Origin: Gemmataceae bacterium | Lineage (GTDB): Bacteria > Planctomycetota > Planctomycetia > Gemmatales > Gemmataceae | Reading direction: 5' to 3' | Assembly: GCA_025055795.1 (NCBI GenBank) | Contig: JANWVV010000039.1 | Span: 1 to 43,717 of the forward strand | Length of the DNA stretch: 43,717 nucleotides | Part shown: in pieces, positions 24,213-33,674 of the stretch | How the letters are laid out: every line of letters starts with the position of its first letter | Position numbering within the stretch: the stretch's first letter is position 1 | Position numbers and translations under genes: made by a program | Notes under the pieces: model-generated | What the model was told of the DNA's origin: nothing | Databases searched by the model: none | The model's input: only the letters and a program-made list of their open reading frames with translations

Positions 24213-25330
24213 AGGCCACCCCATAGGTTGCCATCCTCTGTACCTATCGCCCAAGCGCCAATAGCAAAAGCTTTTACATTGTCCCCATTCAGCAGTCCTC
24301 TCATTCTTTCTTCCTTTATGCCGGACTGTTTACCTGGGGTTATCAACAGGGCTTGTCTGATGATTCGAATATCTCCCCATGAGTGTTACTGTCGTCATAG
24401 TTACATGCTTGGTCCCAACTTTGACCTTCGCGGTCAAGCTGGTTGCGGCTCTGCTAGTGAGACCGCTTTACGCTGGCCTTGCGTATCGCGGGAACCGTAG
24501 AACAGCCGTTGTTGTTGACGGAATATCCATATAGCCCCTGCAGCCAATGTAGCGCAGTGGAAGCTCCCATGGCATCTCATTTCTTGTCAAAAAAACTTGG
24601 GATACGGATGGATTTGCACAGGCTCACCGCCCATCGATGCGCATAGCAAGTTTATGTGCCTACAATGAGAAATGGTCACCAATCGACATCACGGCGTAGC
24701 AACAAATGGCTAAACAACCCCTCCTTGCTCCGTACACCGGAAGGGGCTCGGGCGGTCGAGTTGAGACATGCAAATCGCTGTTGGGTTTGCCCTATCACTT
24801 AGCCGCTCAACAGCACCACCAACCCCCAAACAGAGGCCAAATCCAACTGTGCATAACCACCATTGCCTGGTCATGGATCATACGTCTCGTAAAATCCTCA
24901 AGTTGGCTAATCCCGAAGTTACATCACATCCAGTTTACCATAACCGAACAAAGGCAGTCAACAAATGATGTTGCTTGCCATCTATGAATGTTCTTGGATC
25001 AGCTCTGACTCAATCCCGAGCACGCTGAACGTTATTATCGCCACTGTGACAGACCTCCTGGTGCGGATTTTTCTTAGGTCCTGTGCATCGTCTGAATGAT
25101 AATGTTACAGCTCCTTAATCAATTCGTGCCTTTGTGCAGCGGCGGCCAGCGATTAGCTGGCAATCTGAACGATGGTAGGCTAAAGAGATGTCTCTGTGCG
25201 GTCTCGGGGCAAGATCGCTATTGTCGTGGATCGACGTGGCACCGAAGAATGTTACTTGTAAACTGTTACAGCTCAGGGAACGCAAACGCCCTGCTCAAAA
25301 GGACCCGCCGGACCAGTTTCTCTGGCAATA
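24213..25330. other. Longest spacer (1.1 kb), divergent, no gene seen
   Basis: This lies between the FG-GAP gene (minus) and mfd (plus) and must contain both promoters. Open frames at 24177-24500, 24706-24987 and 25096-25719 are all devoid of recognisable motifs or good ribosome sites, and the last runs into mfd in a different frame. I looked for tRNA, tmRNA, SRP-RNA and RNase P-like cores and saw none. Confidence 0.45.
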
Positions 25331-28300
25331 ATGGCAAAGGACGCGATACATACAAAAGGCACTATGGTAGCACCACGGAAAAAAACGGCATCAAGGAAAC
25401 AGGCACCGGCACCCACCGACCTTTCGGCATCCGAAGCTCGGGGGCCCACGCATCCTGTCGCAACCGAGAACGACAATCCTACAAATCAGCGTGGCTCGAC
25501 GTCGCGAAGCAGCAAAAAGTCGCCGGCACCCCGTTACCCAGCTGGGGCGAATGGACTGGCCACATCGGATCCGCCCAAACCGGAGCAGCCGACGCTTCAA
25601 CAAGCCATCGATCGGAATGCCTCGGCTTCAATTCCTCTGAACACACCGCCGATGGAAGCAGGGGCACCTCAGCCATCGACAGAACACTGCCCCTCTATTA
25701 CCCGCAAACCGGTATCTGACAGTGGTGCTGGATCACCTCCTGTACCAGAGCAGATCGCCAAAGCCGAACCAGCTCTGGTGCAGGCTCAGCAATCCCTGAC
25801 CGACCGCGTGAACACCCCGGCGATCGACAGCGTCTGGCGGCATTTAACAGCGTTGGCCTGTCAGACGCCCGGCTGGGCCGAGCTGCTTGCTGCTGTCCGG
25901 GAGGGGCGTAGCGGCACCATCGATGGGGCTTGGGGGTCCGCAGCCACCTGGGTCACCGCAGCCTTGGCACAGGATAGCGGTCAGGTTCAACTGGTCGTGC
26001 TGCCCTCTAGCAGTGAACTGGAAAGCTGGGCTGCGGAACTGGAGTGTTGGACGGGTCAATCCGCCTGGGTGTTTCCCGCTTGGGAAGACTGGCCGATGCC
26101 TTCGGCCGGCATGGGACGCGATCCCGTGGCCACTGCCCGTCTGCGTGTGTTGCAGGGGTTGAGCCGGGTGACGGAGCCCTCTCGGCAGATTGTCACCTGC
26201 ATAACAGCATTATGTCAACCGGTGCCGCCGCGTGCCGACCTGGCAGCCCGGGGGCGCCCCTTAGCCGTCGGTCAGCAGGTGGACATCCACGAACTACTTC
26301 AGTGGCTTGCAGAAAACGGCTACCGGCGGGTCGACGCCGTGGAGTACCCGGGCGAATTCGCGCGCCGCGGCGGCATTCTGGACCTGTTCCCGCCAGATCG
26401 AGACATGCCCTTACGTGTCGAGTTGTTTGCCGACGAAATCGAATCGATCCGTTCGTTTGCCGTCGCTTCACAACGCAGTCTGGAACGTCACGAGCAGGCG
26501 ATCATTTTTGCGGCTTCCCAGCCGCAAGCTGTCGCACGAGGCTTTTTCAGCGAGTATTTACCGGCAGCTGCCCATATCGTTCTGGTTGAACCTGAGGAAC
26601 TGCAACAGCAACTCCGATTGTTTTACGAGCGGGTAACGGAGGCTGCGGGGCTGTTCACGCCGGAGGCCACCTGGAACTATCTGCTGGAACGTCCCACGAT
26701 CACCATCTCGGCCCTGCCTCGCCCGGGGGTGGAGACCACCGTTCATCTGCAGGTTGAATCGGTGGAGCGGTTCAGCGGTAACATTCAACGGGTTCGGGAT
26801 GAATTGGATGCCGTTGCCGCTGATGATACGCAACAGGTGATCATTGCCTGTGAGACAGAGGCGGAAATGCACCGACTGGCAGAAGTGTTCCGGGCCGGTC
26901 GGTTGGCCCAGTCGCATCGCTTGCAACTGGTGCTCGGACGGCTACGCGCCGGTTTCCGCCTGATCGAGCAACGCCTGGTTCTGTTGGGTAGCCAGCAATT
27001 GTTCCATCGCGACTGGACGGCATATGTGGGCAAAGGCCGCTGGGGATCCAGCCGCGGTGTCCAGGCTCGCCCCATCGACAGCTTCCTGGAATTGAACGAA
27101 GGGGACTACGTCGTCCATGTGGTACATGGGATTGCCCGTTTCCGTGGCTTGCGTCTGCTGGAAAAGCACGCCCGCTCCGATTCCGCTCAAGCGTCTGTCC
27201 CCACAGGCTTCCCTTGCACCATTAGCGATCAGGCCCCCGCGTATGAAGAGCATCTGCTGCTGGAATTCCGTGACGGGGCATTTTTGTACGTTCCAGCGTC
27301 GCGGATCGACCTGGTTCAGAAATACGTCGGCGGTCAGAAGGCAGCTCCGGAGCTGTCACGTCTGGGTGGTCAGAGTTGGGGGCGCCGCAAAGCCAAGGCG
27401 GCCGAGGCGGCCCGTGATCTAGCCGCTGAACTGCTTCGCCTGCAAGCGTTGCGTCAGGCCGTCCCTGCTCATGCTTTCCCCCCCGATAGCGAATGGCAAC
27501 GCGAATTTGAAGCGGCCTTTCCCTACCAGGAAACCCCTGATCAGTTGGCGGCCATCCGGGAAGTCAAAGCCGACCTGGAAAAACCCCGTCCGATGGACCG
27601 GCTGCTCTGCGGCGACGTGGGCTTCGGCAAAACTGAAGTGGCCCTGCGGGCTGCCTTCAAAGTAATAGACAACGGCAAACAGGTAGCTGTTCTGGTCCCA
27701 ACAACGATCCTGGCCGAACAGCATTATCGGACCTTCAGTCAGCGACTAGCCGAGTACCCCTTTGTCGTCGAAGTGCTCAACCGCTTCAAGACTGCCCAGG
27801 AGCAAAAAGAAATCCTTCAGCGCCTGGCGGGTGGGGGAGTAGACGTCATCATTGGCACCCATCGGTTACTCTCGGCGGACGTGCAATTTCATGATCTGGG
27901 TCTGGTCATTATTGATGAGGAACAACGCTTTGGGGTCGAGCACAAAGAACGGCTGAAGCAGTTGCGGGCCACCGTTCACGTTCTGACCATGACCGCTACG
28001 CCCATCCCTCGCACCCTGCACAGCGCTCTGCTGGGTTTGCGTGATATTTCCAATCTGGAGACACCCCCACCCGAGCGCCTGCCGGTGGAAACACGGATTA
28101 TCCGCTGGGATCGCTTACTCATCCGTCAGGCCATCCTGCGGGAAATGAACCGAGGTGGACAGGTTTTCTTCGTGCACAACCGAGTGCACGACATCGAGCC
28201 GGTAGCCCGTCAGGTTCAGGAAATTGTTCCGGAAGCTCGCTTAGCCATCGCTCATGGTCAGATGCCCGCCCACCAACTGGAGGAAGCCGTTGTCGCGTTC

Positions 28301-29215
28301 CTCCGGCGTGAAATAGATGTACTGGTGGCCACCACCATCATCGAAAGCGGCGTAGACATCCCGAATGCTAACACCATTTTTGTCAATGATGCCGATAGCT
28401 ACGGCCTGGCCGATCTGCATCAGTTACGCGGCCGCGTCGGTCGACAACGCCTGCGTGCCTACGCTTACTTCATCGTCAATCCCTTCAAACTGATTACGCC
28501 TGCAGCCCAGCAGCGGCTCAAAGCCATCGAAGAATTCACGGCCCTGGGAGCGGGATTCCAGATTGCCCTCCGCGACCTGGAGATCCGCGGAGCGGGCAAC
28601 ATCTTGGGCGCCGAACAAAGTGGCCATATCGCCGCTGTCGGATATGAACTATACTGTCAGTTGCTGGAGAATGCCGTCCGGGAACTGAAAAAGCTGCCGC
28701 CGCAACAGAGTGTCGACGCTCACATCGAGCTGCCTTGGCCTGCCTACCTTCCCCGTGATTACGTTCCTGGGCAGAAACTCCGCATCGAGGTGTATCGCCG
28801 CTTGTCGCGACTGCGTGATCTTGCCCAATTGGAAGAATTCCAGCGGGAACTAATCGACCGCTATGGCCCCGTGCCCCCCGTAGTGCAATGGCTGCTCCGC
28901 ACCACGGAAATTCGCATCCTGTGCGCACCCTGGGCCATCAGCACCATTCACCGCAACGGACCGGACCTGGTGCTCAGCTACCGCGAGCGGTCCCGAGCCG
29001 AGCAACTGGCGCGTCGCAGCCGCGGACGGCTCAAAATTGTGGATAATACCTCCCTCTATCTCCGGTTACGACCGGAAGAAGACGATCCCGAACGGCTCTA
29101 TCATCTGCTCCGTTGCTTGTTGGACGCCCCCCCTGTGCCCGCCGTCGCTTACCCCTCCACTCCAGCGGCCACCTGCGTCACCACCCCTGCCGGACCACTG
29201 CCAGATCCTGCTTGA
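25331..29215 (+). CDS. mfd: Transcription-repair coupling factor
   Basis: This protein releases RNA polymerase stalled at DNA lesions and recruits UvrA; it has 1294 residues. Residues 1 to about 155 are a Pro/Ser/Ala/Thr-rich, probably disordered extension absent from usual Mfd (about 1150 residues). A UvrB-like module follows (about 160-400, 'VFPAWEDWPMPSAGMGRDPVATARL'). The RNA-polymerase interaction domain begins about 588 (GDYVVHVVHGIARFRG). The helicase core has GDVGFGKTE (about 760), DEEQRFG (about 861), TMTATPIPRTLH and GRVGR (about 1034). A C-terminal TRCF domain (about 1140-1240) is complete, with a 30-residue Pro/Thr tail. Start: ATG 25331; ATG 25364 has AAGG 6 bases upstream and is a reasonable alternative. 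Confidence 0.95.
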   Translation: MAKDAIHTKGTMVAPRKKTASRKQAPAPTDLSASEARGPTHPVATENDNPTNQRGSTSRSSKKSPAPRYPAGANGLATSDPPKPEQPTLQQAIDRNASASIPLNTPPMEAGAPQPSTEHCPSITRKPVSDSGAGSPPVPEQIAKAEPALVQAQQSLTDRVNTPAIDSVWRHLTALACQTPGWAELLAAVREGRSGTIDGAWGSAATWVTAALAQDSGQVQLVVLPSSSELESWAAELECWTGQSAWVFPAWEDWPMPSAGMGRDPVATARLRVLQGLSRVTEPSRQIVTCITALCQPVPPRADLAARGRPLAVGQQVDIHELLQWLAENGYRRVDAVEYPGEFARRGGILDLFPPDRDMPLRVELFADEIESIRSFAVASQRSLERHEQAIIFAASQPQAVARGFFSEYLPAAAHIVLVEPEELQQQLRLFYERVTEAAGLFTPEATWNYLLERPTITISALPRPGVETTVHLQVESVERFSGNIQRVRDELDAVAADDTQQVIIACETEAEMHRLAEVFRAGRLAQSHRLQLVLGRLRAGFRLIEQRLVLLGSQQLFHRDWTAYVGKGRWGSSRGVQARPIDSFLELNEGDYVVHVVHGIARFRGLRLLEKHARSDSAQASVPTGFPCTISDQAPAYEEHLLLEFRDGAFLYVPASRIDLVQKYVGGQKAAPELSRLGGQSWGRRKAKAAEAARDLAAELLRLQALRQAVPAHAFPPDSEWQREFEAAFPYQETPDQLAAIREVKADLEKPRPMDRLLCGDVGFGKTEVALRAAFKVIDNGKQVAVLVPTTILAEQHYRTFSQRLAEYPFVVEVLNRFKTAQEQKEILQRLAGGGVDVIIGTHRLLSADVQFHDLGLVIIDEEQRFGVEHKERLKQLRATVHVLTMTATPIPRTLHSALLGLRDISNLETPPPERLPVETRIIRWDRLLIRQAILREMNRGGQVFFVHNRVHDIEPVARQVQEIVPEARLAIAHGQMPAHQLEEAVVAFLRREIDVLVATTIIESGVDIPNANTIFVNDADSYGLADLHQLRGRVGRQRLRAYAYFIVNPFKLITPAAQQRLKAIEEFTALGAGFQIALRDLEIRGAGNILGAEQSGHIAAVGYELYCQLLENAVRELKKLPPQQSVDAHIELPWPAYLPRDYVPGQKLRIEVYRRLSRLRDLAQLEEFQRELIDRYGPVPPVVQWLLRTTEIRILCAPWAISTIHRNGPDLVLSYRERSRAEQLARRSRGRLKIVDNTSLYLRLRPEEDDPERLYHLLRCLLDAPPVPAVAYPSTPAATCVTTPAGPLPDPA

Positions 29216-29674
29216 TCCACTCGCCTGATTATTCAGCCTCTCGTCCCACAAATCGCACATGTTTTGGTTGACAAATAAGAGACACCGGGATTATCCCCCC
29301 AGTCGTCCTATTGGCACACCCCTTAAGAATATCGCTCGACATGCAAATAATCATGCAAGTGGTGATCATTTGCAACATGCAATTTTTGATACGGCTTTGG
29401 AATGTTGTTGCCACAGCTTTTCGGTTGCGTCAAGCGTTGGGAACTGATAAATTAAGTCCGGGTTAATCAATAATCCAACAACGTGGTGCCCTACCGCTTG
29501 GGCGATAAACTACTACCCGCCCGATTCACGCTTGCGAGCGATTTTGGGACGCAATCTGCCTAGAGAGTCTGAAAGAATTTAATCCCTGCCCCGACGCTTT
29601 GGATCACCCCGGAAGCGTTGAACGAGCCTTGTGAATGGACGATCCCTCCCGCACTGTTTTCCGGACTAACTGAC
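29216..29674. other. Spacer of about 460 bases upstream of the DUF1549/1553 gene
   Basis: AT-rich in its middle. It contains a consensus TTGACA at 29268-29273, but the matching -10 position (29291-29296, TTATCC) is poor. A cluster of CATGCAA repeats with an inverted repeat (29340-29382) is listed separately. The extended open frame from TTG 29618 is not needed, because a proper signal peptide starts at ATG 29675. Confidence 0.4.
29340..29382. repeat. CATGCAA direct repeats at 12-base multiples with overlapping inverted repeat
   Basis: CATGCAA occurs at 29340-29346, 29352-29358 and 29376-29382, starts spaced by 12 and 24 bases. Overlapping these, TGCAAATAATCA (342-353 of 29 kb) faces TGATCATTTGCA (363-374), 12-base arms with one mismatch and a 9-base loop. 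The arrangement looks like a binding site for a dimeric regulator about 290 bases before the DUF1549/1553 start codon. Confidence 0.4.
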
Positions 29675-31978
29675 ATGCTGCCACTGTTGTTGATGCCGAT
29701 CGCCTGGGCAAGCGCTGGTTGGCTTCTGTCCATCAGTGCCTGCATTGACGTGGACGAGTCCGACATTCGCTCTTCTCGAGCGGTGTCCGCGACAGCTTCC
29801 GCTCCCCGAGGGGCGCAAACGCCGGTTTCCTTTGTTCGGGAAGTGGTGCCCGTATTGACGCGGAGTGGCTGCAACAGTGGAGCTTGTCATGGCAATTTGA
29901 ATGGCAAAGGGGGCTTCAAACTGTCTTTGAAGGGGGAAGACCTCGTTGCCGATTATGCTGCCTTGACACGGGAACAGGGGGGACGACGCCTGAACGTTCA
30001 GGCTGCCGAGGAAAGCCTACTGCTCCTGAAGGCGACGGGGGCCGTGCCTCACGAAGGGGGGATCCGCTTTACGCCCCAAAGCCAGGAATACGCGTTGTTA
30101 CGCCGCTGGATTGCTCAGGGAGCACGCTGGGACAATCCTCCGCTTCCTGCGTTGCAACGGTTAGCCGTTTCCCCCACCGGAGAGTGCGTCATTCATGCAC
30201 CCCGCGATCGTTTCCTGCTTCAGGTGACGGCTGAATTTGCTGACGGCACCCGGCAAAACGTCACTCATCTGGTAACCGGCGAGTTTACCACTCTCGGTGT
30301 GGCCCGTCTGACACCACAAGGCGAAGTGGTACGCGAGGGGTACGGCTCCACCGTCTTGTTGATCCGTTATCTGAACCAGGTGCAACCGTTGCGGTTGGTA
30401 TTCGTACCAGCCCGGCCTACCTTTGCAGCCGAAGATTGGACGCCCTTCAATGAAATCGATCGCCTTGTGTTTCAACGGCTCCAGCACCTGCGGCTCCCTC
30501 CTGCCTCCCTGTGCAGCGACGAGGTCTTCCTCCGACGAGCCTACCTGGACACCATCGGGCTGTTACCCAGCGTTGACGAAACCCGAACATTCCTGGCCGA
30601 TCGCGACCCCCACAAACGAAGCAAGCTGATTGAGCAACTGCTGAATCGCCCCGAATTTGCGGAGAACTGGGCTTCGAAATGGGCCGACATATTGCGGGTA
30701 GAAGAGAAGTCGCTGGACCGCAAGGGAGTTGGTGTGTTCCAGCGGTGGCTGGCTGCTCAGTTAGCCCAGGACCGGCCGCTCGCCCAGATCGCCCAGGAGA
30801 TCCTGCAGGCCACGGGCAGTACCTACGCTCATCCACCGGCGAATTTCTGGCGGGCAGTGCGGGAACCGCTGGCCCGAGCCGAGGCCGTTGCCCAGGTGTT
30901 CTTGGGTGTCCGGATTGGTTGTGCCCGCTGCCACAACCATCCCTTCGACCGCTGGACCATGGATGACTACTACCAGTTTGCCGCTCTGTTTGTCCGCCTT
31001 GACTATCGCATTGTGGAAAACAGCCGGCGTGATCGCTTCGATGGGCACGAGTTTGTCGGCGAACAGATTGTTTATCAGCGGCGGGATGGTGAAATGATTC
31101 ATCCGCGTTCTGGCCAGCCTGCTCCGCCCCGGCTACTGGCCACGGAAACGGCGTTGCCCCCCGAAGTAGACCGTCTGGGAGCGGTGGCCCAGTGGGTGGC
31201 CGATCCTGCCAATCCATTTTTTGCCGCCGCTCAGGTGAACCGGGTCTGGAAACATCTATTAGGTCGGGGCCTGGTCGATCCGAACGACGACATGAGCCTG
31301 AATAACCCACCCAGTCACCCGGATGTGCTGGCCTGGCTGGTGGATGATTTCCGTCGACAAGGGGGCCGGCTTAAGCCGTTGATCCGTCGCATCATGACCA
31401 GTCGCACCTACCAGTTGGCGGCAACTGCACCCTTAGGCACAAATAGCACACCGGCCGAGCGGGAACTTTACCACGCCCAGGCAATCATACGGCCCTTGAC
31501 GGCGGAAGAGTTGCTAGATGCCTGGTCGCAGGTGTGTGAAGTCCCCTTGGTTTTCCGGGGGTATCCCGCGGGGTTGCGGGCGCAACAGCTTCCGGCTCCA
31601 CCCTTGAGCCGCCGCAATGCCGATGGACCAGCAGAACGTTTCCTGAAAACCTTTGGAAAGCCGGACCGCCTCCTTACTTGTGAATGTGAACGCAGCAATG
31701 ACCCCCATCTGCTCCAGGCTTTCCAGCTACTCAGTGGCGAACTGACCCACCAGATGCTGACTGCGCCCAACAATCGCCTCGCACGCCTGCTGAACGCTGG
31801 CCGCAGCGATGCCGAGATCCTGACCGAACTGTACCTGGCCGCTCTGTGTCGCTACCCCAGCGACTCTGAACAGCAGGCTATCCTGCCCAGTGTCAGCCGA
31901 TCCCCCAACCGACGCCAAGCCTGGGAAGACGTACTATGGGCTATCCTCAACAGCAAAGAGTTTTTACTTCGACAATGA
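29675..31978 (+). CDS. DUF1549/DUF1553 planctomycete exported protein with haem-like Cys motifs
   Basis: A 767-residue exported protein. A signal peptide starts at ATG 29675 (MLPLLLMPIAWASAGW). An N-terminal segment contains CNSGACHG (Cys66-Cys71-His72), a CxxxxCH variant found in this family, followed by 'NGKGGFKLSLKGED'. A BIG2-like beta segment comes next (about 175-240). DUF1549 begins near 'FNEIDRLVFQRLQ' and includes a true CxxCH, CARCH at 416-420, in 'GCARCHNHPFDRWTMDDYYQ'. The C-terminal DUF1553 contains 'AAQVNRVWKHLLGRGLVDP', 'HPDVLAWLVDDF' and 'SRTYQLAA'. Family members may bind haem and are thought to act in the periplasm, with no proven activity. The next gene encodes DUF1501, the usual partner. 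Confidence 0.9.
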   Translation: MLPLLLMPIAWASAGWLLSISACIDVDESDIRSSRAVSATASAPRGAQTPVSFVREVVPVLTRSGCNSGACHGNLNGKGGFKLSLKGEDLVADYAALTREQGGRRLNVQAAEESLLLLKATGAVPHEGGIRFTPQSQEYALLRRWIAQGARWDNPPLPALQRLAVSPTGECVIHAPRDRFLLQVTAEFADGTRQNVTHLVTGEFTTLGVARLTPQGEVVREGYGSTVLLIRYLNQVQPLRLVFVPARPTFAAEDWTPFNEIDRLVFQRLQHLRLPPASLCSDEVFLRRAYLDTIGLLPSVDETRTFLADRDPHKRSKLIEQLLNRPEFAENWASKWADILRVEEKSLDRKGVGVFQRWLAAQLAQDRPLAQIAQEILQATGSTYAHPPANFWRAVREPLARAEAVAQVFLGVRIGCARCHNHPFDRWTMDDYYQFAALFVRLDYRIVENSRRDRFDGHEFVGEQIVYQRRDGEMIHPRSGQPAPPRLLATETALPPEVDRLGAVAQWVADPANPFFAAAQVNRVWKHLLGRGLVDPNDDMSLNNPPSHPDVLAWLVDDFRRQGGRLKPLIRRIMTSRTYQLAATAPLGTNSTPAERELYHAQAIIRPLTAEELLDAWSQVCEVPLVFRGYPAGLRAQQLPAPPLSRRNADGPAERFLKTFGKPDRLLTCECERSNDPHLLQAFQLLSGELTHQMLTAPNNRLARLLNAGRSDAEILTELYLAALCRYPSDSEQQAILPSVSRSPNRRQAWEDVLWAILNSKEFLLRQ

Positions 31979-32134
31979 CTCTGCTATTGACCACGAGAGT
32001 GGAATTGATCAGCAACAGACGCGGATAGTCGTCGGTATGAGGCAACAGTCGCTCCCTGATTGATGCCGTTTCTCAAAATGGATTCTGGTTAGGATTTGAG
32101 CAAGGTAGTGTGTCGTCTGTGCGGAGGACGGATC

Positions 32135-33526
32135 ATGACAACATTCCCTGCTGCCCCGTCCGGTTCGCAGCCTTCGTGTGTTTGGAGTCGGCGAGCGGTA
32201 TTACGCCTGGGGGGTATCGGACTGTTCGGGCTGAGTTATGCCCAGCTAGACGCGTTGGCAGCGGCACCAACCGCCCGGCAGAAAGCGTCCGCTCGTGGTA
32301 TCATTTTCCTGCATCAGTGGGGCGGGCCTGGCCAGCATGAAACGTTCGATCCCAAGCCCGAGGCCCCCGAGGCCATTCGCGGCTGGCATGGTGCCAGCGC
32401 TACTCGCCTACCTGGTGTCCGTTTTGGTGAAGGCTTGCCCCGCCTGGCTGCACTGGCTGACCGGCTGACCGTCATCCGGTGCATGCACCATAACATGAAA
32501 AATCACAATTCGGCCGGTTACTACAGCCTGACGGGCGTACCGCCTCCTAGCGACGACATCCGCCTGCGGGATTCGCTAGATCTAGCCCCCGCCTACGGCA
32601 GCATTGTTAGTCATTTGCGCCCGAGCCAGCCAGGGACGGCCTCCTTTGTGGCGCTGCCCCATGTCATTGCCGATGGTTCCGTCACGCCTGGTCAGCATGC
32701 CAGTTTTCTTGGAAAAGCGCACAATCCCCTGCTTATTACCCGTGATCCGAATCAGCCGGATTTTCAGTTGCCCGAACTGACCTTACCAGCAGGGTTGAGT
32801 GTCGAACGCCTTGAGCATCGACGCAGCCTGCAGCAACTAATAGACACCCAGGCCCGGCTGATAGAACACTCCTTGCTAGCCCGTGGCATCGAAGAGAATT
32901 ACCAGCGAGCCGCTGCTTTGTTGCTTTCACCAGCATTCCGACAGGCATTTGATCTGAGCCGCGAGCCTTCCCGACTGCGGGAACGCTACGGCCGCACCAC
33001 CTACGGTCAGGCCTGTTTGCTGGCCCGTCGCTGTATCGAAGCTGGCGCTCGCTTCGTCAACGTCTACTTTTCTCGTTCGATCGGCGGCACGGGCGGTGGC
33101 TGGGATTACCATGGCAACAACGGCGAAAGCGCGGTACGCCGACTGGATGAGCTGCTGCCGGCCACCGATCAAACCCTTTCGGCCCTCCTGGAGGACCTGG
33201 AGCAGCGGGGACTGCTGCACGAGGTTCTGGTCGTGTGGGTGGGTGAATTCGGTCGCACACCCCGCATCAACAACAACGGTGGTCGGGATCACTGGCCCCA
33301 GTGCTACTGTGCTGTGCTGGCCGGTGGAGGGATCCGTCGGGGTTATGTGCATGGAGCCAGTGACAAAATCGGGGCGTATCCGACGGTCGGTCTGGTCCGT
33401 CCAGAAGACCTGGCCGCTACTTTATTTGCAGCTCTAGGTATCGATCCGCACACGGAAATCCGTGACCGCTTGAACCGTCCCTTGCCCATCAGTCGTGGCC
33501 AGCCGGTGCGGGAGTTGTTCGCCTAG
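32135..33526 (+). CDS. DUF1501 exported protein (sulfatase-like fold), Tat signal
   Basis: This 463-residue DUF1501 protein is the regular partner of DUF1549/DUF1553 proteins in planctomycetes. The N-terminus has a twin-arginine signal (SRRAVLRLGG, Arg19-Arg20) with a hydrophobic core, so it is probably exported folded. Family signatures are 'FLHQWGGPGQHETFDPKPEAP', 'HNMKNHNSAGYYSLTG', and the late 'VVWVGEFGRTPRINNNGGRDHWP' block resembling the metal site of sulfatase/alkaline-phosphatase folds. GGAGG (32123-32127) lies 7 bases before ATG 32135; the open frame extends 13 codons further, but those look like leader sequence. The gap to the upstream gene is 156 bases. Enzyme activity is unknown. 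Confidence 0.9.
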   Translation: MTTFPAAPSGSQPSCVWSRRAVLRLGGIGLFGLSYAQLDALAAAPTARQKASARGIIFLHQWGGPGQHETFDPKPEAPEAIRGWHGASATRLPGVRFGEGLPRLAALADRLTVIRCMHHNMKNHNSAGYYSLTGVPPPSDDIRLRDSLDLAPAYGSIVSHLRPSQPGTASFVALPHVIADGSVTPGQHASFLGKAHNPLLITRDPNQPDFQLPELTLPAGLSVERLEHRRSLQQLIDTQARLIEHSLLARGIEENYQRAAALLLSPAFRQAFDLSREPSRLRERYGRTTYGQACLLARRCIEAGARFVNVYFSRSIGGTGGGWDYHGNNGESAVRRLDELLPATDQTLSALLEDLEQRGLLHEVLVVWVGEFGRTPRINNNGGRDHWPQCYCAVLAGGGIRRGYVHGASDKIGAYPTVGLVRPEDLAATLFAALGIDPHTEIRDRLNRPLPISRGQPVRELFA

Positions 33527-33674
33527 ACCGCTTTTTTGTCGCTCTGGCAGTGTACACTATCCAGTGTAGCCCGACACGCGGGCGGAAGCCCCGCAGCCAA
33601 TGCTGCTGGTACAACGCGGGGGGACTGGCAGGTAACCTTGGCTGCTGCATAGGCTCCCCCAGGGGGAACAGGAG

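Noticed and set aside
25096..25719. Plus-strand 207-codon frame leading into mfd
   Set aside because: Out of frame with mfd, no motif and Cys/Arg/Ser-rich chance composition.
29268..29296. Possible sigma-70 promoter (TTGACA with 17-base spacing)
   Set aside because: The -35 is perfect but the -10 (TTATCC) is a poor match; not listed as a feature on this evidence.
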